A stretch of 64,000 bases of DNA from JBCCCJ01 sp039029315 (GTDB lineage: Bacteria > Bacteroidota > Bacteroidia > J057), in contig JBCCGK010000047.1 in assembly GCA_039029315.1 (NCBI GenBank), positions 18,814-82,813 on the forward strand, in the 5' to 3' direction. Shown here piece after piece: positions 26,094-34,800 of this stretch (position 1 is its first letter; each line of letters starts with the position of its first letter). The notes beneath the pieces were generated by a model. It saw nothing but the letters and a program-made list of their open reading frames with translations, ran no database searches and was not told where the DNA came from. The position numbers and the translations under genes were made by a program.

Positions 26094-26627
26094 ATGTTTG
26101 AATCTCAACGACTTCGCTTTCGACCTCATCGGGAATTGGATCTCGAACCGTTCTGCGCGATGCAAATGGATGCTGAATTCCGACAGTATGTTGGGGGAAA
26201 GGCCAGGAGCAGAGAGGGAGCAGAACGAAAATTCTGGTCTACCTATTTCCCCGCGCCCAAAGATGAGTTGGCGTTGTGGGCCACAGAATGGAAGGCTAAT
26301 GGGGAATACATCGGATATTGTGGCATTTATCCGCATTTTGGAGAGGATGGTATCATTGAAGGAGAGGGAATGCTGGCGTTTTATTTGGCCAGGAGGTATT
26401 GGGGAAGGGGACTTGCGACAGAAGCGGGAGCATTTTTTTTGACATGGGCATTTGAGACGAAGGGATTGTCCAGGGTTGTTGCATCTCTGGAAGAAGGAAA
26501 TATGGCCTCCCGGCGTGTGTTGGAAAAACTGAATGTAAGATATGTCAACAGAGAGGCTGGGCGGAGGGTATTTCTGAATTACGAAATCTTGCCTGATGAG
26601 TGGAACATGCGTCCAGCATCGGGATGA
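26094..26627 (+). CDS. GNAT-family N-acetyltransferase (RimJ/RimL-like)
   Basis: 177 residues. The fold reads from SQRLRFRPHRELDLEPFCAM through FYLARRYWGRGLATEAGAFF, the acetyl-CoA-binding motif, to GLSRVVASLEEGNMASRRVL, the classic GNAT end motif. These enzymes acetylate ribosomal protein N-termini or other amines; the substrate is unknown. It is divergent from msrB and 17 bp before the M1 aminopeptidase gene, so it may be in one operon with it. Confidence 0.9.
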   Translation: MFESQRLRFRPHRELDLEPFCAMQMDAEFRQYVGGKARSREGAERKFWSTYFPAPKDELALWATEWKANGEYIGYCGIYPHFGEDGIIEGEGMLAFYLARRYWGRGLATEAGAFFLTWAFETKGLSRVVASLEEGNMASRRVLEKLNVRYVNREAGRRVFLNYEILPDEWNMRPASG

Positions 26628-26644
26628 AACAATCATAAGTGAGT

Positions 26645-28297
26645 ATGCACATTTCTCAACAGCTTTCAGCCTGGTTACTGCTACTTTTGATGGCGGGATC
26701 TTGCCCGATTCTTTATGGGCAGGCGGAACAACACTTCACCCGTCAGGACAGTTTGCGTGGGTCTATCACAGGAGAACGTGCCTGGTGGGATTTGACTTAT
26801 TATCATTTGCAGGTAAAAATCTTGCCTGAAGAGAAGGCACTGGAGGGGATGGTGGATGTGTCTTATACCGTGCTGAAGCAACATTCCGTTATGCAAATTG
26901 ATCTGCAGGCACCTTTGAAGATGAGCCGTGTAACAGATGACAAGGGAAATCATCTGGAGGTCAGACAGGAAGGCCCAGCGCATTTTGTTCAGTTGAAAGA
27001 ACCACAACAAGTCGGAGCGCATCATCAGATCCGGATTGTCTATGAAGGCAAGCCCAGAATTGCTGCCAATCCGCCCTGGGATGGAGGATTTTCCTGGGAC
27101 AAAGACCAAAATGGAACAGACTGGATTCACACCAATTGTCAGGGAATCGGGGCGAGTATCTGGTGGCCATGCAAGGATCACCTCTATGATGAACCTGACA
27201 GTATGCTCATTTCTGTAAATGTGCCTGACAAGCTCATGAATGTCTCCAATGGACGTCTCCGCCAGCTAGAATCCCTCAATGACGGAACCAAAACCTGGCA
27301 CTGGTTTGTCCATAATCCCATCAGCAATTATGTCATCAATCTCAATATCGGAGCCTATGTCCATTTCTCTGAGCAATATCAGGGGGAAAAAGGGCCACTG
27401 GATATGGACTATTATGTGATGGCTTATAATTTGGAGAAAGCGAAACGTCAGTTTAAGGATGCCCCCAGAATGATGGCTGCATTTGAGCATTGGTTTGGCC
27501 CCTATCCTTTTTATGAAGATGGCTACAAACTGGTCGAGGTTCCCACAACCGGGATGGAACATCAGAGTTCTGTTACCTATGGCAATGGCTTTGCCAATGG
27601 CTATCGGGGGCGGGATGGGAGTACAACGGGCTGGGGAATGAAATTTGATTTCATCATCATACATGAATCTGGCCATGAGTGGTTTGCCAACAATATTACA
27701 TATCAGGACATGGCTGATATGTGGATACATGAGAGTTTTACCAATTACTCTGAAAGCTTGTTTCTGGAATATCATTATGGCAAGGAAGCTGGACAGGAAT
27801 ATGTGAGGGGGACCCGTCGTCTGATCCAAAATGACAAACCCATCATTGGACAATATGGTGTGAATGATAAGGGGAGTGGAGATATGTATGTCAAGGGAGG
27901 AAATATCCTCAACATGCTCCGTCACCTGATCGATGATGACAAGCAGTGGCGAGAGATTCTACGGGGATTAAACCAGACATTTTATCACCAGACGGTTACA
28001 ACTCAACAAATCGAGACCTACCTGTCAGCGCAAGCAGGAATGGATCTGGACCCATTTTTTGATCAATACCTTCGTGATATCCGGATTCCTGTCCTGGAAT
28101 ATTATGTACAGGATACCCGTCTGTATTATCGCTGGAATCAGGTAGTGAGAAACCTGGGCATTTCGATAGAGATGACCTATGGAGACACAGCACATACGAT
28201 AATCCCAAGAAAAGCCTGGCAACACCTGACAGTAGAAAAGGAAGAGACGCTGAGCGTGCATCCCAATTATTTGATCGCGACCTTCAAAATTCGTTAG
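26645..28297 (+). CDS. M1-family zinc aminopeptidase, secreted
   Basis: 550 residues from the ATG at 26645 (a GTG two codons earlier is also in frame). Signal peptide with MAGSC, possibly a lipoprotein. The zinc motif HESGH is at ~340-344 with the third ligand Glu 19 residues later in WIHESFTNY. The GMEHQS motif replaces the canonical GAMEN, as in many Bacteroidota M1 enzymes. It removes N-terminal amino acids from peptides in the periplasm. About 550 residues is short for M1 enzymes, since the C-terminal helical domain is missing, but such forms are common in this phylum. Confidence 0.93.
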   Translation: MHISQQLSAWLLLLLMAGSCPILYGQAEQHFTRQDSLRGSITGERAWWDLTYYHLQVKILPEEKALEGMVDVSYTVLKQHSVMQIDLQAPLKMSRVTDDKGNHLEVRQEGPAHFVQLKEPQQVGAHHQIRIVYEGKPRIAANPPWDGGFSWDKDQNGTDWIHTNCQGIGASIWWPCKDHLYDEPDSMLISVNVPDKLMNVSNGRLRQLESLNDGTKTWHWFVHNPISNYVINLNIGAYVHFSEQYQGEKGPLDMDYYVMAYNLEKAKRQFKDAPRMMAAFEHWFGPYPFYEDGYKLVEVPTTGMEHQSSVTYGNGFANGYRGRDGSTTGWGMKFDFIIIHESGHEWFANNITYQDMADMWIHESFTNYSESLFLEYHYGKEAGQEYVRGTRRLIQNDKPIIGQYGVNDKGSGDMYVKGGNILNMLRHLIDDDKQWREILRGLNQTFYHQTVTTQQIETYLSAQAGMDLDPFFDQYLRDIRIPVLEYYVQDTRLYYRWNQVVRNLGISIEMTYGDTAHTIIPRKAWQHLTVEKEETLSVHPNYLIATFKIR

Positions 28298-28326
28298 GGA
28301 GGAAAAAAATATTCAACCTCTAGCCC

Positions 28327-28338
28327 GTTGAATTCAAC
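28327..28338. promoter_or_regulatory. 12-bp perfect palindrome upstream of the ACMSD-like gene
   Basis: GTTGAATTCAAC reads the same on both strands, about 70 bp before the start codon at 28408. It could be an operator. TTGACA occurs 10 bp further on (28348), but no well-spaced -10 box follows. Confidence 0.35.
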
Positions 28339-28407
28339 TTTCGAAATTTGACAGATTTCTTAATCTGGATTTTTTTGTATATTAAAGATTGTTTCCCATT
28401 GTTGAGT

Positions 28408-29493
28408 ATGGACAATCTGCGTATTAACGGTCATTCACATTTGCTTCCTAATCCTGAAGAGATTCCGGATTTTCTCAGAAAAAATCAAATTTTTTGGGTA
28501 GATCCAGACAGGAAATTCATGCGTCAGAAAGGATGGCAACGCCCCATCACGCATTCAAGTTTTTTCCTGAAAGAAAAGCTGGCGTGGATGGATCGAAACC
28601 GAATCAACCATGCCATCGTGTTGAACTTGTCTCAATTATATGGCAATGGCCTTCGCTGGAAGGAAATGAAATTGGCCTTGCGCTTTCAGAATGACTTCAA
28701 TGCCAGAATCCAGCGAGAATATCCTACCAAATTTACCTGTGGCTTTGTGGTTCATTGTGGCTTCATCCAGGGAGCTTTGTGGGAGATTGAGCGCTGTGTT
28801 GAGGAACTGGGACTGAGAGTACTCTGCCTCCCCACACATTATATGGATTCTGTTGGTACCTGGCGAGGCATTTTCAATGAAGAAATAGAGCCTGTCCTTG
28901 AGTTGGCGAATCACTACAAACTTGCTGTAGAGATTCATCCTTATGATGGCGAAAAATTCATTCAACTCGAAAATACTGCCTGGAGATTTCATCTCATCTG
29001 GATGCTTGCCCAATGCGCAGATGCGTATCACTTTTTTACCCTGAATGGATATTATGAAAAATATCCGGATATCAGGGTGTGTTTTGCGCATGGTGGCCAA
29101 TTGAATCAGATCAATCTGGGGAGACGGGTTCAGGGATTTGACGGTCGGCCTGATTTGTTCCAGGGAATGGAACGCCCCCGGAAAGCACTCGGACATTCCA
29201 ATATCTACTTCGATACCCTCGTGCATGATACCTGCTCCCTCGAACTCATGATCAAGCGGCAGGAAGGAACGGACCAAATCATCATGGGATTGGATGATCC
29301 CTATCCTTTGGGGGAAATGGAGAGTGAGCGACAATCTTCTTATCCCGGAAAACTGTTGGATCTGGCCCTGGAAGAAGACATTATTTCTCCCCAACAGCAC
29401 AAGGAAATCTGGTCGGACAATGTGATTCGGTGGTTGTGTGGAGAGGAAACCTCAGCGTTTTATCAAAGATTGGCTGTCAATCCAACCATTTGA
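28408..29493 (+). CDS. ACMSD-like amidohydrolase (2-amino-3-carboxymuconate-6-semialdehyde decarboxylase family)
   Basis: 361 residues from the ATG at 28408; an earlier in-frame start at 28348 adds only a hydrophobic leader-like run. The opening INGHSHLLPNPEEIPDFL carries the HxH metal site of amidohydrolases. Further conserved stretches are LNLSQLYGNG, CGFVVHCGFIQGALWEIERC, LAVEIHPYDGE, RVCFAHGG and MGLDDPYPLGE. The enzyme decarboxylates ACMS in kynurenine breakdown and so diverts it away from NAD synthesis. Here its usual partners (3-hydroxyanthranilate dioxygenase, kynureninase) are not adjacent. The cyclase-family hydrolase at 21.9 kb could be a formamidase of the same pathway. Confidence 0.85.
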   Translation: MDNLRINGHSHLLPNPEEIPDFLRKNQIFWVDPDRKFMRQKGWQRPITHSSFFLKEKLAWMDRNRINHAIVLNLSQLYGNGLRWKEMKLALRFQNDFNARIQREYPTKFTCGFVVHCGFIQGALWEIERCVEELGLRVLCLPTHYMDSVGTWRGIFNEEIEPVLELANHYKLAVEIHPYDGEKFIQLENTAWRFHLIWMLAQCADAYHFFTLNGYYEKYPDIRVCFAHGGQLNQINLGRRVQGFDGRPDLFQGMERPRKALGHSNIYFDTLVHDTCSLELMIKRQEGTDQIIMGLDDPYPLGEMESERQSSYPGKLLDLALEEDIISPQQHKEIWSDNVIRWLCGEETSAFYQRLAVNPTI

Positions 29494-29512
29494 CATCGCA
29501 GACAATGTATTG

Positions 29513-30907
29513 CTACATGTCCAATACCTTCCCGGGATTGAGAATATTTCGGGGATCAAGGCTTCGCTTGACATCTTTCATCAGTTGAATTTCTTCCTCT
29601 GATCGAGAAAGAGAAAGATAGGCCTTTTTGTGGACACCAATGCCATGTTCAGCCGATACTGAGCCGCCAATCTCCTGAAGAGGGAGATAGATGACCTCAT
29701 TGATAGCATGTGTGAGCCCTGCATCCTGATTGGGTTTCCCTACAATAAAATGAATGTTGCCATCTGCTACATGGCCAAACATGAACACCTGCTCCACCTC
29801 CGGGATGGCCTGTAATTTTTCTACTGTAGATTCGACAAACTCTCCGATCAATGGAATAGGAAGACTGACATCAAACTGCTGCTCATAGGTACAGTGTGAG
29901 ACCATCGCGCCTACTTCTTCTCTGATTGCCCAGAATCGATCATTGTCAGGATAGGATTGAGTGGGGGCTGCATCTACAATCAGGTCTTGTGCAAGGGCAT
30001 CTTCCAACAATGTGTGCAGCCTGATCATGTCTTGTTCCTGATCACTTCCCAGGCATTCGAGCAAGACATAATACGGATAGTCATAGGGGAGGGGAGGGGA
30101 CGCAAGAGAAGGAAGACTCGTCAAGGCCTGATAGCTTACCTTCCACATGAGTTCATACCCGCTGAGGGTTCCCGCCAAGCCACTGTCCATATATTTCAAA
30201 AATGCCACAACCTTATCATAAGAATCCAGCCCGACCAAAGCACTGTTGCGACTTTTGGGGGTTTCGATCAATTTGAGAACAGCCCGGGTAATAATACCCA
30301 GGGTCCCTTCAGACCCAATGAACATATGTTTGAGGTCATAGGCAGAATTGTCTTTGATGATTTTTTTCATAGAGGAAATCACACGTCCGTCTGCCAGGAC
30401 CGATTCCAGTCCTAAAACGAGATTGCGGGTCATCCCGAACCTCAATACACGCAGTCCTCCGGCATTGGTAGAAATCGCACCACCAATCTGAGCAGATCCC
30501 TTGGCACCAAAATTCAGGGGAAACAACAGCTTGTTTTCAGCTGCGGCTTGCTGAACAGTCTCCAAAATAGCGCCTGATTGTACCGTAATCGTTCGACTTT
30601 TGGGATCTATTTCCTCAATGCGATTCATTTTCTCCATGGATATCACAATCTCATTGGCATTGGTTTCAGTGCTTCCAACCAGATTGGTTCGACCTCCGTG
30701 GGTGACCACTGGCTGATGATGTGCATGACAGATCTTCATCATGGCAGATACATCAGCAGTGCTTTGGGGGAGGAGGACGGCTTTTGCAGAAAGGGGCTCA
30801 TCCATTTGCCAGATGTGAAAATATCTTTCTTTCACATCTTCGCCTGTCAGGACCTTGCTTGGGCCCAGATGATTGATCAAGGCATCGATCACTGTTAAGG
30901 ACTTCAT
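29513..30907 (-). CDS. FAD-linked oxidase (GlcD / D-2-hydroxyacid dehydrogenase-like)
   Basis: 464 residues, typical length. The N-terminal FAD-binding PCMH domain has PVVTHGGRTNLVGS, ISTNAGGLRVLRFGMTRNLV and GSEGTLGIITRAVL. The C-terminal substrate domain has MFGHVADGNIHFIVG and GGSVSAEHGIGVHKKAYL. The family oxidises D-lactate, glycolate or D-2-hydroxyglutarate. Absence of a GlcE/GlcF partner favours a stand-alone D-2-hydroxyacid dehydrogenase. It is convergent with the ACMSD-like gene, with a 19-bp gap. Confidence 0.9.
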   Translation of the reverse strand: MKSLTVIDALINHLGPSKVLTGEDVKERYFHIWQMDEPLSAKAVLLPQSTADVSAMMKICHAHHQPVVTHGGRTNLVGSTETNANEIVISMEKMNRIEEIDPKSRTITVQSGAILETVQQAAAENKLLFPLNFGAKGSAQIGGAISTNAGGLRVLRFGMTRNLVLGLESVLADGRVISSMKKIIKDNSAYDLKHMFIGSEGTLGIITRAVLKLIETPKSRNSALVGLDSYDKVVAFLKYMDSGLAGTLSGYELMWKVSYQALTSLPSLASPPLPYDYPYYVLLECLGSDQEQDMIRLHTLLEDALAQDLIVDAAPTQSYPDNDRFWAIREEVGAMVSHCTYEQQFDVSLPIPLIGEFVESTVEKLQAIPEVEQVFMFGHVADGNIHFIVGKPNQDAGLTHAINEVIYLPLQEIGGSVSAEHGIGVHKKAYLSLSRSEEEIQLMKDVKRSLDPRNILNPGKVLDM

Positions 30908-31211
30908 GAGGAACTTCTTAAGGTGTTGAGTCTGATATGTGAAGGTAGAAAAATAATTTTACCCAAGACACCAAAATATCCGAATAAGCTTTGTCCAATT
31001 TCATGAATAGGTGGATTTTTCATATCTCCTGCCCTTTTTTGAAGCTGATTGGATGAAGGAGAAATGACCTCAATTATTCATAGAGGGAGGGCTTACTATA
31101 TCGCAAAATTAAAATTTTGGTTTTTGGAATCATTCAGAATTCTGTATATATTCTGCTCGGATTAACCTATATCTAATTTCTGTATATTAACGGCCTTATG
31201 AATACGCTTTC
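30908..31211. other. Intergenic region with AT-rich palindromes
   Basis: Divergent promoter region of the FAD oxidase and the small membrane protein. It contains CAAAATT/AATTTTG (31104-31119), the palindrome CAGAATTCTG (31135-31144) and two copies of TTCTGTATAT. No gene seen. Confidence 0.35.
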
Positions 31212-31511
31212 ATGTCTTCTTCGAATCAGGATGGGGATTCCCTAAAATGGGTATTACTTGCTCTCCCTTTATCCATGCTTTGTTACCTTATTTTTATTTA
31301 TCCCTTCATTCAGGTTCTTGCGGGGATGTCGATCAGTGCGCTTTGTTGGGGACTGTGTTTTCAGACTTTGGGAGAAAGAAGAAAAAGAGTCATTCTCAAA
31401 GATCGGCAATCGCTGCTCCTGATAGGCGGGGTGTATGGAATCGGTGGAGTCTTGAGTGTGCTCTTTATTGTTGTGTCCTGGGTACAGTTTCTTGACACCC
31501 TTTCCGCTTGA
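31212..31511 (+). CDS. Small membrane protein
   Basis: 99 residues with three predicted membrane helices (WVLLALPLSMLCYLIFIYPF, MSISALCWGLCF and LLIGGVYGIGGVLSVLFIVV) and a basic loop ERRKRVILKDRQ between the second and third. No family recognised. Reasonable codon composition and an ATG start support a real gene. Confidence 0.55.
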   Translation: MSSSNQDGDSLKWVLLALPLSMLCYLIFIYPFIQVLAGMSISALCWGLCFQTLGERRKRVILKDRQSLLLIGGVYGIGGVLSVLFIVVSWVQFLDTLSA

Positions 31512-31571
31512 CATGATGCCCCCTATCAGTTCCGCATGTGAATATTGTCCCTGATTGATCTTGTCTCTTCT

Positions 31572-31688
31572 CTATTCCAAATACTCCAACCACAGGGCTA
31601 ATTTTCCTGCCACCTTTTCCCTTTCCCAGTTTCCTTCATATTGTTCCAAGAGGAATTCCCTCACACTTTCATAGGTGTGTTCGGTCAT
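31572..31688 (-). CDS. Possible 38-residue small protein
   Basis: The reading starts at the ATG at 31688, four codons after an in-frame stop, and ends with TAG at 31572-31574. The peptide is acidic and helical (MTEHTYESVREFLLEQYEGN, then a Leu-Trp-Leu-Glu-rich tail). Its composition is unlike random DNA, but it is below usual gene-call limits. It faces away from the giant gene at 31844. No homolog is known to me. Confidence 0.35.
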   Translation of the reverse strand: MTEHTYESVREFLLEQYEGNWEREKVAGKLALWLEYLE

Positions 31689-31843
31689 ATGATTGTCTTA
31701 TGAATAAGATGATAGATTTTGACGGGCTTCCCAACGTTTTGCCTGCTCTCAGACGTCATCTAGTAGACAAGACCTGACAATGTATGAATTTTCCATTGTG
31801 AGAGATGTTCACAATCAGAATGGAAGTTGGCGAATGACCCCCT

Positions 31844-34800
31844 ATGCTTACAATCCTTACCCCCACTCCCTCCTGTCAATCCAAAGGTATACTGCTCATT
31901 GTGTTGAGCCTGCTTGCGATTTCTCACGCCTTTTCTCAACTCGTCGTGACTGGCGGACATAGCGGTAGTACTCTGGCTGATACCCTGACCGGAGATGGAA
32001 TCACCATCAGCAATGTTGTGCTCAACTGCCCCAATGGCGCTTCTGGCATCTTTAATGGAACAAACTCCAATATCGGAATTGACCGTGGGGTCCTGCTGAC
32101 AACTGGCAACATCACCAATGCTGCTGGCCTGAACAATACGCTCAATGATATCGGAACAAACAATGGCGCAGGAGGAGATCCTGTCCTGGATTTTCTGGCT
32201 GGGGCCCCTACGCTGGATGCCTGTGCACTCGAATTCGACATAGTAGCCACCTGTGATATCATTCAGATTGCCTATGTATTTGCTTCCGAAGAATATCCCA
32301 ATTTTGTAGGCTTCAATTTCAATGACATTTTTGCCTTTATCATCTCAGGACCGGGAATCCCTCCCGGAGGCAAAAATATCGCCCTGATTCCTGGAAGTAT
32401 TACACCTGTCTCAATCAATAATGTCAATGCTGGCCTGAACAATAATTATTATGTATCAAACCCTGCTCAAGCAGGTAGCACGGTCAAATACAATGGGTTC
32501 ACGACTTCCTTACTTGCCTTGACACAAATACAACCTTGCCAAACATATCATCTAAAACTGGTGGTGGCAGATGGAACAGACGGGAACTTTGACTCAGGTG
32601 TCTTCTTGGATTTGGGGGGGATTAGGTGCTTTCAAAACAGAACGTCCTTACAGGCGGCATATAGCATCTCAGGCTCTGATCATGGGGTAGAAGGCTGTAA
32701 TGATGTTCAGGTAAATGTCTTCAGGACAGGGGATTCAACCCAGTCCAAAACAGTGGATTTTTCCGTTGCCGGAACTGCCACCAATGGGGTTGACTATACA
32801 GGCATGCCCAGTTCCCTGGTATTTCCTCCTTTGAGAGACTCCCTGGGATTCGTCCTCAGCATTCCTGATGATGGAATGGTGGAAGGTATGGAGTTCATTC
32901 AAATAGTTGTGCGAGACAGTCTGTGTAATGTCATGACCACAGATACCCTGATTGTCCCGATTTATGATCCTGCTCGTGTAGATCCCGGAGCGGATACCAC
33001 CATTTGTGTCAATGCAAGCTATACCTTGACACCATCGGTGAGCGATCCGGGAGGCGTGATTGCCTGGTCCCCGGCGACCGTTCTGGATGACAGCAGTTTG
33101 TTTGGTACAACATTTACTCCTCCCGGACCAGGTACTTATACGCTTCAGGTTCAGTTTGCAGATACCATTGGATGTCCAGCAAGTGATTCCATCCTGATTA
33201 CTGTTCCGCCCTTTACGATGGGGATTTCGAAGACAGATGTAGACTGTCATGGGACAAACACAGGGAGTGCTACCGCAAGCATAACTGGTGTTGCGCCCTA
33301 CACATTTGTCTGGAAAGACGGAAGCAATGCCATCCTGCAAACCCAGACTAGCAATAGTGGAACCAATACGCTGTCGAATCTGGGGCCTGGGACATATGTG
33401 GTTCTGATCACGGATGGAGAAGGCTGCACAGATTCTCTAACCACCACGATTACAGAACCACCGACACCGCTGAGTGCTGTGATCAGCAATCAGGTAGATG
33501 TCCTCTGCAATGGGGAAGCGACAGGCTCTGTGGACATTGTTGCCTCTGGCGGGACTTCCCCTTATCAATTTGAGATCAATGGTCTGGGATTCTCCACCAA
33601 CAATGTGTTTACCTCTCTGGCCGCTGGCACATATTCAGTGGGAGTTCAAGATAGTAACAACTGTTTGTTCATTCTCACCACGACGATAACTGAACCTACA
33701 GCCATGACCAGTGCTATTTCCTCCCAAACCAATGTAGACTGTCAGGGAAATGCAAGCGGGAGTGTGAGCATCAGTGTCAATGGTGGAGTTGCACCATATC
33801 AATATTCCATAGATGGCCTAACGTTTCAATCTTCCTCAACATTCAGTGGATTGGTGGCAGGAATCTATACCATCACCATTCGCGATGCGAATCTATGTAC
33901 ACACCCTCAGGCGGTCAGCATTACAGAACCTTCTGCCCTGGGAATTGCTCTCACAAATCAGCTCAATGTGGATTGCAATGGAAATGCGACTGGAGCAGTG
34001 GATGTCTCCGGCTCTGGGGGAACAGCGCCATATTTATTCGCGATCAATGGATCTCCTTTGCAATCTTCTGGAAGTTTTTCTGGCTTAGCTGCCGGGACCT
34101 ATACAATCAGTATTCAGGATGATAGTCTGTGTACAGCAAGTTTGCCGATTACGATAACCGAGCCTCAAGTATTGACTGCGAGTATCAACAGCCAAATCAA
34201 TGTTGATTGCAATGGCAACAACACAGGTTCTGTGGATATATTGGCTGTTGGGGGAACCGCTCCTTATTCTTTTGGAATCAACGGAGGAACGCTGGTCTCT
34301 TCCTCCCTATTCAACAATCTTCCGGCTGGAACTTATACCATTGATGTCAGAGATGCCAACAATTGTGCAAGCTCTGTCTTGGTCAGCATTACTGAGCCTG
34401 CCATTCTCACCGCTACGGTTACCAATCGGGTGGATGTGGATTGTTTTGGCAACAATACTGGTATTTTATCAGTAGCTGGCGGGGGAGGGACCCTTCCGTA
34501 CAGTTTTTCTATCAATCAGGGGCCCTTTGTTACATCAGGAACGTTCACCAATCTGTTTGCAGGTCTTTACACCCTCAGCATTCAGGATGCACAGGGATGT
34601 ATAGTGTCTGTGGATACGATGGTGACCACGCCTACTGGCTTGACAGGAGGAATCGACACCCTGATTCATATTCTTTGTCAGGGACAGTCTACGGGGAGTG
34701 CGAGTTTTCTGGCGATTGGAGGGGCGACTCCTTATGTCTACAGTCTGGATGGGATCAATTTCACCAATACCAATACCTTTACGGGACTTCCAGCTGGGCC

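Noticed and set aside
28348..28383. Sigma-70-like promoter TTGACA ... TATATT
   Set aside because: Spacer of 24 bp is too long, and Bacteroidota promoters differ from this consensus.
30990..31200. Possible CRISPR-like or repeat array from repeated short AT words
   Set aside because: Only two copies of TTCTGTATAT and simple palindromes; no regular spacing.
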